Origin: Siphonodentalium dalli
Taxonomy: Eukaryota; Mollusca; Scaphopoda; Gadilida; Siphonodentaliidae
NCBI GenBank assembly: GCA_032622095.1
Contig: CP136061.1
Span: 132,440,087 to 132,504,086, forward strand
DNA length: 64,000 bases
Direction: 5' to 3'
Below the pieces are notes generated by a model, which did not search any database, was not told the origin of the DNA, and saw only the letters and a program-made list of their open reading frames with translations. The position numbers and the translations under genes were made by a program. This document shows positions 46,301 through 51,319 of this stretch, one piece after another (the stretch's first letter is position 1; each line of letters begins with the position of its first letter).

Positions 46301-49300
46301 TACAACGATCCGACGAGAAACCATGTCGCATCATCAAATGAACTGCCGACTGTTTGCAACATATATCAGTAGTACTCATGTTATTGGAATCTCTTTGGTA
46401 CGCGATCAAAGGATGTTAACACCTCGGTTGTAGATAGAACTTTGTAAAATAAACACGGTATTCAAAAATACCCGGCATCTTCTGACATCCAATATAAATA
46501 ACACAGATTAATCGACGATGGAAATGGTAATCGATTATCGGCTTTATCAACGGTTCATCGATTATACGATTAATCGTGGCACCCCTAATTCAGTAATACA
46601 TGTCATTTTCTGACGTCCGAAATAAATAACTTAGATTAATCGACGATGTAAATGGTAATCGATTATCGGCTTTATCAACGGTTCATCGATTATACGATTA
46701 ATCGTGGCACCCCTAGTTGGTACCAAGCACACATAGACTAAACAATACTCAACTTTGTCATTGTCTATATCCGTGTATTTTTATTACAACTCTGTTTACA
46801 TGTCAAGCAAAACTAACAACGCAGACTGAATCGCCCTGCCATGGACTTTTTAACAGACAAGAATATATTTTAAAACACTGATTAAAAGTATATAACCTAC
46901 ATTTGATTGGTCGATGCAGTCAGGTGGGTTAGTTTGGACAAAATGGCGAATTATGAGGACATTTGGCTGCGACAGATCTTGCTTTTTAAAAGAATAAACG
47001 AAGATTTCCAATGTAACTTCACATGGTACAATCTTTCATTAGTTTTGCAAACGTATATCTTAATTTTCCGATAAAAAGCGTTCCTCCGCGAAACACTAAT
47101 TATCTGCATAGACATGTTTTCAAATGTGCCAAAGTGGATGACGATGTGTTTGACAACCGGAAAATTTGTTTTAGTATCATAAACGCAAATTTACCCATCG
47201 CAGACGATTTTTTCAGTAGCTAGATCAGGCAATAATAGCTACTTCTGGCTATAGTAGCTCCATTTCAGGTTCACCCAGACCTGTTGATGGTTACCTCGAC
47301 CGCTTTGGAGTAACATTGCGACCGTGTTGGAGTAACGTTACGACCGCGTTGAGAGGATCTGTATGTAAAGCAGTCACGTGGGTAGGGTGAGACATTGATT
47401 GATTGATTTATTTATTTTTGATATAAAAGACATACACGTATATTGTTTTAACAGGTTACAAATATAATAAATTACAAGCAAATAAAAAGGAGTTTTTAAC
47501 ATAATTTCAGTTGTTAGGCTATATAATTATAAGAAATCGCAAATTTTGAAACAAAAATGAGGCTGTAAAGAAGTCAAAGTGAATACCAATGGTATGATGG
47601 CTGAAATTTAGAAAAAAAATCGTAGAGTACATGTACGGCTAGATATCGGGGATGGCACAAAAAGAACTCGAAGGCTTAATTCCATTGTGCCCCTGAGGAT
47701 TCTAGACGTTTCGTACCATGGTCGTTTCGTACCTGGACGTTTCGTACCATCTGGTCGTTTCGTACCATATTTCTTGGTCGTTTCGTACCGCATTGTTTGG
47801 TCGTTTCGTACCATGTAGAAAATCAATTGGTCGTTTCGTACCATGTAGAAAAATCAATTGGTCGTTTCGTACCATGTGTTGTACCATGTTGGGAATGGGG
47901 GGAAACAGTATTAATTTCATACTTTATTCTTTATTTTAAAATAACAATAACATATTAACATTAACAACATTATTTTACACAACGAACATGATATTTGATA
48001 TTAACAATCAGCCGACTCGACATTGTCAACAACTTTTGGCGCAAACAGTTTCGAACATGCCTTCAACAGACCACTGGTGGAGATGCCGCCGTTTTCGTAG
48101 TTGCTCCACAAGCAGAATAGTTGCGCCTGGTTCTCCCGATACCGGAGTCTTTGGTATCTTTTCATCTTTTTTTCCCCAACCAACTTTACAGTCATGTCTG
48201 TCGTTGCCGATTCCTTCTTGAGCATTGGAACCAGGATATAGTACGGGACGTTTGTTGCCTTGTTTTTGTATTGGATGCGTCTGTGCCATCCCTCGGTATC
48301 ATTGTTCGTTCGGATGGAGCGCCCGTAGACGCACCACGATTCCATCGGTAGACATCGAGAGTCCAGCCACTGCGATTGCACATATTCGTATATCAACGGC
48401 ATGTTGCCGATTTTGGCTGTCGGGTGATCTCGCATCCTGGCAAATGCTGGTCGGATGTGTTCGGCTGGCAGAAGTGGCAAAGCATAAAGCTTTCGCATTT
48501 GCCTACAAAAATGAAAAGAAGATATAAACATAAATAAGAAAAATTTCAGTTTGTTATATATTATTCTAATTATACCCTTATTTCTGCTAATTGAAATAAT
48601 AGCATTATTCTACTTATATAATTGAAATAAAAATAAAATCATATAAGTTATATTTTGAAAAAAATCATTTAATCATACAATTCTATTATTTTATTCATAC
48701 AATTCTATTCTATGAGAACAAATATTTACCTGTGTTCGTCTCCTTTTTTGTTGTATAGTTCGATCAGGCCTTTCTTTTGAATCTGCCTGTTCACGGCCTG
48801 TGTCCAGTGGAAATAGCAACCACGTCTTTCCACCTCTGGTAGTAGCTTTTTTATGGACTTCCATGTTGCCTTTTCAAAATCCATTGTCACTGTCTTCACC
48901 GCAAGTTGATCTGGCAGTAGTTTTAGCAGTGATTCGAAGACCTGAAATGACAAAATATCATGTTGTAATATTTAAATGAAATAAATATCATGTTATAATT
49001 AAATGTCATATTGTAATATTTCCAAATTATTTGTGAACAAACTCATTTTATTTAGTTACCTGAATTAAGTTAATTGTAGAAATTATATTTGAAACTATTA
49101 TCTTGAAAACTCATAATGTATAAATGATGCGTACCGTATCATAATCTTTTGCCGTTCGACGACTCATCAGAACATATATCAGCGGAATCTGTTTTAAGTG
49201 TTCGCCTTTTCTGACGAAGGCGTGGATGGTCATCAGTTGATGGAATGGCTGACGCACTATGCTAAATGTTCCATCGATGTACCAATTCTTTGACCTGGAT

Positions 49301-51319
49301 AGAATTTCAAGCTGGGCGGATGTTGCAAAAATCTGATGCCTTTGGCCGTCGAAATGGATGTCGTCTTGAAGGAAGTCTTGTGGCAGAAATCCAGTGTCGG
49401 TGATGAAGTTGTTGTCGCGTGGTGGTTTCGGCTTCACCTTCTGTCGGCTTCGATTAGCTTGGCGGATCAAATTATCTGGCTTTGGCAGGTCGGCGCTGGG
49501 GTTCTTGTCGAACTCATCCCGCATTAAATCTTCAGCCAGAGTTGACGCAGGGACGAAAATCTGTTCCTTTCTGACGGCCAATTGTCGCAGACGCGCTGAA
49601 ATCTCGATGCCGGTCACATTATCAGGTTGATGGTTATGGAGTTTTGGGCCTGCGGTGAAGACATCATCTTTCTCTGTGATGGTAGCTGGGCAGGCTCCAG
49701 TCTTTTGGCGATGAGAACACCACCAATGTGTCGCCTTGCTGGTCTGTCTTTTCACGGTAAAGCTGAATCCGTCACTGGACACTAGCTTTGGCTTGCCTCT
49801 TTTCGTTCCGTTGTCGATCCGTCTGAAAGTCGATGGTGAATCGTCGGTTTCCATCAGCTGTGTTTCTGGGAGCAGTATTGATGATTCATCGTGGTCGTGT
49901 GGCCGGTTGAAGGTTTCGTCGATGTCGAAGGTCGAATGGTCGATTCTGGTTGGAGGTGGAGTCGTCGTTGTCATTTCAATGTCGAAGTTTGCGATCGTTG
50001 GAGGTGGAGTCGTCGTTGTCATTTCAATGTCTTCTACCGTCTGCTCGACTGTCGTGGTTTGGCGGCATGCGGTGCAGACCCAATCTATTGCCGTCGCTGT
50101 CTTTATGGCATATCGGTAAACTTCTAGACTAACGCCGGTGCTGCATGTACGGTGCTGCCATCTGTGGCAACCTGGAAAGACAATTCAGTGTTATAACAAA
50201 CTGGTATATAGATTTGTTTTTAATTATTTAGTTAAGTTGATGTTTAAAATAAAAATGTATAATATATATACATTTTACAGATTGTTTTTAAATATTAAGT
50301 TAAGTTGATGTTCAAAATAAAATTGTATAATATATACGAGTACTAACCTTCACATTGAAGACCGTGTTGACGCGGACGAACCTCTCTGGAACAGTCTATA
50401 CAATTAACGTCGGAGAGAAAGTCAGACATGATTGTGAGATGAATGATGAAATGATGGGGGATCTCATGTTACTTATAGGATTCCAACAAAAACAACTCAC
50501 GAAAAGGTGTGATCAAGAAGCCAGGTGGTAATTAGTGGTAATCAGTAAGAGCGCACCTCTTGTTTATACAGCGTGATTAGTATTAACACTTGTTGTAAAA
50601 ACATCTCATAAGATCTTTCCCGCAGTCAATCAGATGAATACTATTGTCAGCGTGATTGTTATTCACATTCGATGTAAGCAAATCTCATAAGATCTTTCGC
50701 CGCATTCCAGAACATGAATAATTATACATACATAATATAAATATATATATAAAATACCGTGTTTTCCCCATTTCCAACACATGGTACGAAACGACCAATT
50801 GATTTTCTACATGGTACGAAACGACCAAACAATGCGGTACGAAACGACCAAGAAATATGGTACGAAACGACCAGATGGTACGAAACGACCAAGTACGAAA
50901 CGACCATGGTACGAAACGTCCTGTACCCGCCCCTGATATGCTACCGGCCACGAGGCAGAGAGACAGCTGGCCACGTGTTGGGTGAGACCAAGAAATCTCA
51001 CCGAGCTATCTCACATGCCTGCCTGTGCTAAAATGTGTATGGGGTGGGAGAAATCTTTGTCCCATACTGGCAATAGATCACTAGATGTTCGACTACCGTG
51101 CCGATCTGAAAAAAATTCTGAATTTTTGGGTCAAAATGAGTGATAAAAATGTCATTATGGTCTTTACCCTCTAACTTTTCTATCTTCCAGAGACGTCACA
51201 TAATCTGTGTCGGATTTCTGAGTTGTCTGTTCTTCTGCGGCCGCCGATAAATCCAAAGGTTTGCTCTTTATCTTCTTTTGAAAGCCGAACGAAACAGAAA
51301 CCTTTTCGTTTTCGGCCAT
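19179..51319 (-). CDS. GPKOW: GPKOW: G-patch and KOW-domain spliceosomal protein, 11 exons
   Basis: Coding exons (minus strand, 5' to 3'): 51168-51319, 43678-43889, 42004-42143, 36941-37044, 32348-32543, 28654-28786, 27200-27449, 23056-23188, 22341-22410, 20891-20976, 19179-19313. They total 1,611 nt, giving 536 residues, and every junction keeps frame with GT..AG ends. Visible domains: an N-terminal SFGF motif (as in human GPKOW), a G-patch near residues 176-226 (MLRGMGWKDGEGLGKNKK, then PKGLGLGA), a first KOW near 247-302 (GPHRDMYG), a charged Lys/Arg/Asp/Glu/Ser-rich linker at about 313-395, the conserved block RVRIVDEKYKGGKYYNTK near 424-440, and a C-terminal KOW near 477-532 ending EYVG. 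The family is nuclear; yeast Spp2 is the counterpart, activating the DEAH helicase Prp2/DHX16 in the spliceosome. The protein is longer than human GPKOW (about 476 aa), mainly in the charged linker. The gene spans 32 kb because the introns are full of transposons. Identification is near certain; expression cannot be judged. Confidence 0.95.
20558..20803. mobile_element. TTAA-flanked MITE, CCTTTC-ended family (copy 1)
   Basis: TTAA at 20554-20557 and 20804-20807. The right end reads CCCTTTCATAACTAAAAACT (complement), the left TCCTTTCTTTACTGAATT. Contains an inner palindrome 'gataataagttcaac / gttgaacttattatc'. Relatives: left end at 28,044-28,260, right end at about 34,905-35,112. TTAA target and CCC ends point to piggyBac-like, non-autonomous. 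Confidence 0.5.
20891..20976 (-). CDS. GPKOW: GPKOW coding exon 10, start of KOW2
   Basis: Acceptor TTTATATTTTCAG, donor GTAAAT. Encodes DLHQSMLETVIPKADSTVVM and IVRGRHKKQ: the conserved MLET-P-KA segment and the first half of the C-terminal KOW. Confidence 0.93.
21880..22290. repeat. 'gaggtccccagagggtgaat' foldback family
   Basis: Pairs of 'gaggtcccc' and 'ggggacctc' sequences face each other around 'agtgatgctagccc'. Related copies lie at 18,290-18,590, 24,360-24,450, 24,870-24,960 and 32,760-33,120. The copy at 32,732-33,139 shows the full element. Confidence 0.6.
22341..22410 (-). CDS. GPKOW: GPKOW coding exon 9
   Basis: A 70-nt exon. Acceptor CTTTTCATAG, donor GTAAGT. Encodes VEIVDVASLDNCMCQTAEGR then LLS, matching the 'edv..p.tCvCrt.eGr.le' segment of vertebrate GPKOW. 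Confidence 0.93.
23056..23188 (-). CDS. GPKOW: GPKOW coding exon 8
   Basis: Acceptor GTTATTTACAG, donor GTAAGT. After a Ser/Asn-rich start it encodes LWVNSNIRVRIVDEKYKGG and KYYNTK, the most conserved block of the family outside the named domains. Ends in phase 0. Confidence 0.95.
23797..24330. repeat. direct duplication, offset about 347 bp
   Basis: The stretch from 'gagttaaatctct' to 'gatttcacctggataagt' occurs at about 23,797-23,960 and again at about 24,144-24,305. Located in GPKOW intron 7. No gene. Confidence 0.6.
26170..26580 (-). CDS. unrecognised 136-codon open frame in GPKOW intron 7
   Basis: Intact from ATG at 26580 to the stop at 26170-26172. I do not recognise the protein with confidence. 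It is polar and basic, with an N-terminal Cys pair (FQKCCRVFDEIRKW), a KKRSMELGRTLKEFDVF segment and then NKYTFERHLKSKSHQTA. The last resembles the His half of a U1/C2H2-type finger (F-x2-HL-x3-SH), but no paired Cys precedes it. It lies on the same strand as GPKOW between exons 7 and 8, yet the GPKOW phases join without it. It could be a fragment of a transposon-encoded protein, an independent small gene or chance. Confidence 0.35.
   Translation of the reverse strand: MNCTSLHPSRMDFQKCCRVFDEIRKWENVGYKSIVQNVCKASGSREKKRSMELGRTLKEFDVFTEGSNFVNKYTFERHLKSKSHQTATYYENIENPNTDSGRSDKKQDAPIEKISTNVHDIHLHFTMSMSHFCVIN
26989..27125. repeat. foldback with 48-bp arms
   Basis: 'cagtgaatttatctggtcg' plus 'aagaggtcagatcgc' returns inverted as 'gcgatctgacctctt' and 'cgaccagaattcactg'. 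The centre contains 'ggttcaaacc', which looks like an RNA polymerase III B box, but there is no convincing A box or tRNA fold. Ends 75 bp from GPKOW exon 7. Confidence 0.6.
27200..27449 (-). CDS. GPKOW: GPKOW coding exon 7, charged low-complexity linker
   Basis: Acceptor TTCTGTTTTAG, donor GTTAGT. The frame fixed by exons 6 and 8 gives about 83 residues dominated by K, R, E, D, S and H (for example SEERDRKREHERDYSD and KKGHKHRKKDRDRESPSDD). Such RD/RE/RS-like tracts are typical of splicing factors. It accounts for most of the extra length over human GPKOW. Confidence 0.9.
28044..28260. mobile_element. CCCTTTC-ended TTAA MITE, left end only
   Basis: TTAA (28040-28043) then CCCTTTCTATACTAAATACT, sharing 'ttgacgagtagttcc' and 'gaacatttccc' with the copy at 20,558. 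The right terminus is not evident. Confidence 0.4.
28430..28556. repeat. solo MULE-type terminal arm made of 'cgaaacgtcc' units
   Basis: Several units of the type 'gccgaaacgtcc', closing with CGAAACGTCCTGGACCC. The outer end of the intact MULE at 50,928 closes with CGAAACGTCCTGTACCC, so this looks like one terminal repeat of a related family. No partner arm or transposase is seen nearby. Confidence 0.5.
28654..28786 (-). CDS. GPKOW: GPKOW coding exon 6, rest of KOW1
   Basis: Acceptor CTTATTTTCAG-type, donor GTGAGT. Encodes IEGIDEDNSRVMVKL and VVVTVSQFSVKLVNKKDYDK, which align with the human segment after the first KOW. A nearer GTACAT could be a competing donor, but the chosen site is stronger and keeps frame with exon 7. 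Confidence 0.92.
31565..31696. mobile_element. CAGTAATGCCC MITE, shortened copy
   Basis: Begins CAATAATGCCCTAAATAATG after TA and ends with its inverse GGGCATTACTG. The internal arm matches one half of the palindromic copy at 43,423. Non-coding. Confidence 0.6.
32022..32369. repeat. minisatellite, 12 x 29 bp, grown from the GPKOW exon 5 donor junction
   Basis: Exactly twelve 29-bp units on the plus strand, of type 'cactcaccactccataca' + 'tatctctgaga', alternating between two subtypes. On the minus strand each unit reads AGAGATATGTATGGAGTG followed by GTGAGTGT, which is the last 18 bases of exon 5 plus its splice donor. The first unit is the real junction (exon end 32348); the other eleven run into intron 5. 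Confidence 0.9.
32348..32543 (-). CDS. GPKOW: GPKOW coding exon 5, G-patch end and start of KOW1
   Basis: Acceptor TTAAATTTCAG. Encodes ARPKGLGLGADRSA (end of the G-patch) and KKGTCCVLQTGPHRDMYGV (first KOW). Its donor GTGAGT is the first of an array of near-identical donor sequences, because the exon 3' end and donor have been amplified into a 29-bp minisatellite (32022-32369). Confidence 0.92.
32732..33139. mobile_element. foldback element flanked by 17-bp direct repeats
   Basis: The ends CAAGTCTGAGTATAGTGTGC and (complement of the right end) CAAGTCTGAGTTTGGTGTAC are inverted and continue into the 'gaggtccccagaggg' palindrome. Immediately outside lie 'gaccaagtcgtgtgaag' (32715-32731) and 'gaccaagttgtgtgaag' (33140-33156), 16 of 17 identical. 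That is long for a DNA-transposon target duplication. Class unknown. Confidence 0.55.
33400..34250. repeat. array of degenerate 'agatggctgctg.cagccat' units
   Basis: Four imperfect units, each with 'ctcccatctagaggtca.tccgaag', 'aagtttg.tgat' and 'aaatccaagatggc'. The same family lies inverted at 540-700 and 2,740-2,900. Non-coding. Confidence 0.6.
34430..34870. repeat. foldback with long divergent arms
   Basis: The left 'ttaaccatttctgtact' through 'ccttataaccaacgtatg' faces the right 'catacattggttataaagg' through 'ttttcccttcaaatt'. TTAA occurs at the left edge, so it may be another TTAA-type MITE; the right edge is unclear. Confidence 0.4.
35209..36220. mobile_element. DNA element with CAGGGTTTCC ends, 7-bp target duplication, 1,012 bp
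   Basis: Left CAGGGTTTCCGCTAG, right (complement) CAGGGTTTCCGTTACTA, flanked by 'agttagt' on both sides. Contains a poly-C run at about 35,826-35,857. A relative occupies 37,669-39,187; the two share 'actgaaaag.agcca' and 'atttccttgcac.tgag'. No transposase visible. Superfamily open (hAT-like termini, but the duplication is shorter than 8 bp). Confidence 0.65.
36230..36549. repeat. dispersed repeat, inverted copy at 42,670-43,000
   Basis: 'ggtgtttcacatcacttt', 'tatataagaatgacggtgtg' and 'ctccatagaaaacatc' are found here, with complements at 42,670-43,000. A shorter copy of the end ('aaagtgatgtgaaacac') is at 57,973. The piggyBac-like MITE inserted into the TTAA at the edge of this repeat. 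Confidence 0.55.
36550..36929. mobile_element. piggyBac-like MITE with two internal palindromes, beside the GPKOW exon 4 donor
   Basis: TTAA at 36546-36549 and 36930-36933; ends CCCTTTACCCAACA and its exact inverse. Inside are two long hairpins (about 36,580-36,641 and 36,723-36,792). Their arms, 'caatgcattctcttatatat' + 'gcgag', are the same in both hairpins, so 'gccctgtgcc' and the hairpins also pair across the element. A fragment ('taagagaatgcattggcaca') sits at 51,470-51,492. Non-coding; 380 bp. Confidence 0.7.
36941..37044 (-). CDS. GPKOW: GPKOW coding exon 4, first half of the G-patch
   Basis: Acceptor TTATTTTTTCAG, donor GTGAGT (36935-36940). Encodes PEEADYDQVPIAQFG followed by MLRGMGWKDGEGLGKNKK, the hydrophobic and glycine-rich start of the G-patch. 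A piggyBac-like MITE begins one base beyond the donor hexamer, its TTAA being 36930-36933. Confidence 0.93.
37192..37304. mobile_element. TTAA MITE stub interrupted by a CAGTAATGCCC MITE fragment
   Basis: CCCTTTGGTGGGTAGTACGA follows TTAA and is cut at the dinucleotide TA by CAGTAATGCCCTAATTAATC (37,218). The latter runs only to the middle of its arm (37,304). Confidence 0.5.
37669..39187. mobile_element. second CAGGGTTTCC element, nested, 1,519 bp
   Basis: Left CAGGGTTTCCACCAGGG, right (complement) CAGGGTTTCCGCCAGGCC, flanked by 'cacaag' (37663-37668 and 39188-39193). Contains a poly-G run (38,451-38,481). The minus strand has a tandem-like pair of 'gagtagtttcatcca.g' segments (38,744 and 38,854). 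No transposase. Confidence 0.6.
39218..39472 (-). CDS. unrecognised 84-codon open frame inside the Harbinger-like element
   Basis: Starts at 39472 (MDAVNKFTVVSHAKKFLHVF) and stays open to 39218. Mixed composition without low complexity, but no family that I recognise. It lies between the two nested insertions, in the retained part of the host element, downstream of the captured-looking 'atggcggcgccc' region. It could be part of a captured host exon or chance. Confidence 0.25.
   Translation of the reverse strand: MDAVNKFTVVSHAKKFLHVFQEHHTGFTDNVVVKCSLDLDSKDTFNIEKEFFVGDILNTFKVKMVAYVGIEYFLLIVLCDFKYK
39571..40988. mobile_element. hAT-like non-autonomous element, TAGTGATGAGCC ends, 1,418 bp
   Basis: A perfect 8-bp target duplication 'gaagattt' (39563-39570 and 40989-40996) flanks TAGTGATGAGCCGATTGT and, at the right, the inverse GGCTCATCACTA. 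Subterminal 'gccgattc' repeats are present at both ends. No transposase frame. The 8-bp duplication supports hAT. Confidence 0.8.
42004..42143 (-). CDS. GPKOW: GPKOW coding exon 3
   Basis: Acceptor TTTATCCAACAG, donor GTAAGA. Encodes an acidic/polar segment (DAARRNENWDDRGG, then YEVPLLLKNKVPEGFEDD) that precedes the G-patch. Ends in phase 0. The open frames on the plus strand here are shadows of this exon. Confidence 0.9.
43423..43636. mobile_element. palindromic Tc1/mariner-like MITE, TA target, 214 bp
   Basis: TA on both sides. The ends CATTAATGCCCTAAATAA and CAGTAATGCCCTAAATAA (complement) are inverted. The two halves are near-complete inverse copies meeting near 43,530 ('gaaagctctcggtgagagct'), so the whole element can fold into one hairpin. 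Partial copies at 16,581, 31,565 and 37,218. Confidence 0.7.
43678..43889 (-). CDS. GPKOW: GPKOW coding exon 2
   Basis: Acceptor CTTTTAATAG, donor GTATGT. Encodes the conserved KPKDYIIPLI segment and then a polar stretch containing a tandem-like repeat (QPNSSLDSGS / APNSSLDSEA), a small internal duplication of about 28 codons. The following conserved helix reads AVSELLEG. Contains no domain; phases join exons 1 and 3. Confidence 0.9.
44486..46715. mobile_element. hAT-like element (outer copy) with 8-bp target duplication
   Basis: 'gttggtac' flanks both sides (44478-44485 and 46716-46723). Termini TAGAGGTGCCACGATT and (complement) TAGGGGTGCCACGATT, followed by 'gataatcgataatcgg'-type subterminal repeats. 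The interior has no transposase. Its right portion is interrupted at 45,442/46,596 by a second member of the same family. Confidence 0.85.
45443..46587. mobile_element. hAT-like element (inner copy) nested in its own relative, 1,145 bp
   Basis: The 8-bp target duplication 'attcagta' (45435-45442 and 46588-46595) flanks TAGAGGTGCC...GGCACCCCTA. The outer element's sequence continues after it ('atacatgtcattttctgacg'), which matches the inner element's own 'aatacccggcatcttctgac'. This proves the insertion site lies within a homologous element. Confidence 0.85.
46944..47220 (+). other. unassigned plus-strand segment with two overlapping short open frames
   Basis: An ATG in good context (caaaATGGCG, 46944) opens 43 codons (MANYEDIWLRQILLFKRINE start) to a stop at 47073. 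An overlapping frame from 47023 runs 66 codons (NFPIKSVPPRNTNYLHRHVF in the middle). One base shift would join them into about 90 residues. I do not recognise the product. Sits between the hAT-like element and the MULE in GPKOW intron 1. Confidence 0.2.
47697..47911. repeat. left MULE terminal inverted repeat
   Basis: About seven spaced copies of GGTCGTTTCGTACC starting after GGATTCTA; the inner edge reads 'gaatggggggaaacag'. Longer than the right arm by one 'aaaatcaat'-spaced unit and a small 'catgttg' duplication. Confidence 0.85.
47923..47935 (-). promoter_or_regulatory. two polyadenylation signals of the MULE transposase
   Basis: AATAAAGAATAAA on the minus strand, 66-78 bases after the stop codon and just inside the terminal repeat. 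Position is as expected for a compact element. Confidence 0.55.
48001..50429 (-). CDS. MULE transposase with PHD and FLYWCH fingers, 4 exons, 610 aa
   Basis: Exons: 50348-50429, 49135-50171, 48730-48941, 48001-48502. All have GT/AG ends and join in frame (1,833 nt with stop). Residues 10-63 form a C4HC3 PHD finger: C10-x2-C13, C26-x2-C29, H34-x2-C37, W58-x-C60-x2-C63. A Thr/Pro linker follows with a duplicated EMTTTTPPPT. A FLYWCH-type finger lies at about 158-210 (THWWCSHRQKTGACPATI, then KLHNHQPD). The DDE core shows D327 (NWYIDGTFSIV), D394 (VTMDFEKATW, then GCYFHWTQAV) and E514 (SIRTNNDTEGWHRRIQ). FLYWCH plus MULE is a known pairing; the added PHD finger suggests a chromatin-reading module, which is inference. 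It would catalyse transposition of elements bearing the flanking inverted repeats. No stops or frameshifts. Confidence 0.92.
50758..50928. repeat. right MULE terminal inverted repeat
   Basis: About seven copies of GGTACGAAACGACC, ending TACGAAACGTCCTGTACCC. Unit spacers ('aattgattttctacat', 'aaacaatgc', 'aagaaatat') match those of the left arm in inverse order, so the arms are true homologues. Confidence 0.85.
51168..51319 (-). CDS. GPKOW: GPKOW coding exon 1
   Basis: ATG at 51319 in the context AAAACAAAATGGCC. It encodes the N-terminus, including the SFGF motif that opens the family. The donor GTAAAG follows 51168. The exon ends after two bases of a codon, which the first base of exon 2 completes. 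Sequence upstream (51320-51420) has no obvious TATA box; I see no second promoter signature. Confidence 0.9.

Larger units (their letters stand above)
47697..50928 (-). mobile_element. complete MULE transposon, 3,232 bp, 8-bp target duplication
   Basis: Direct copies of 'gcccctga' lie at 47689-47696 and 50929-50936; including one mismatched base they make 9, the usual MULE length. Aligned ends are GGATTCTAGACGTTTCG and (complement) GGGTACAGGACGTTTCG. The terminal inverted repeats (47,697-47,911 and 50,758-50,928) consist largely of tandem TGGTCGTTTCGTACCA units. The interior holds one intact transposase gene on the minus strand. It lies in GPKOW intron 1, same strand. Intact ends, target duplication and coding frame indicate a recent insertion that may still be active. 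Confidence 0.9.

Noticed and set aside
47608-47939. Open frames on both strands reading VRNDQ / VVSYH repeats
   Set aside because: Translation of the MULE terminal repeats, mirrored at 50,685-51,031. Not protein coding.
49336-50132. Plus-strand frames of 60-127 codons opposite the transposase
   Set aside because: Shadows of the minus-strand transposase exon, whose splice phases, motifs and domain order are decisive.
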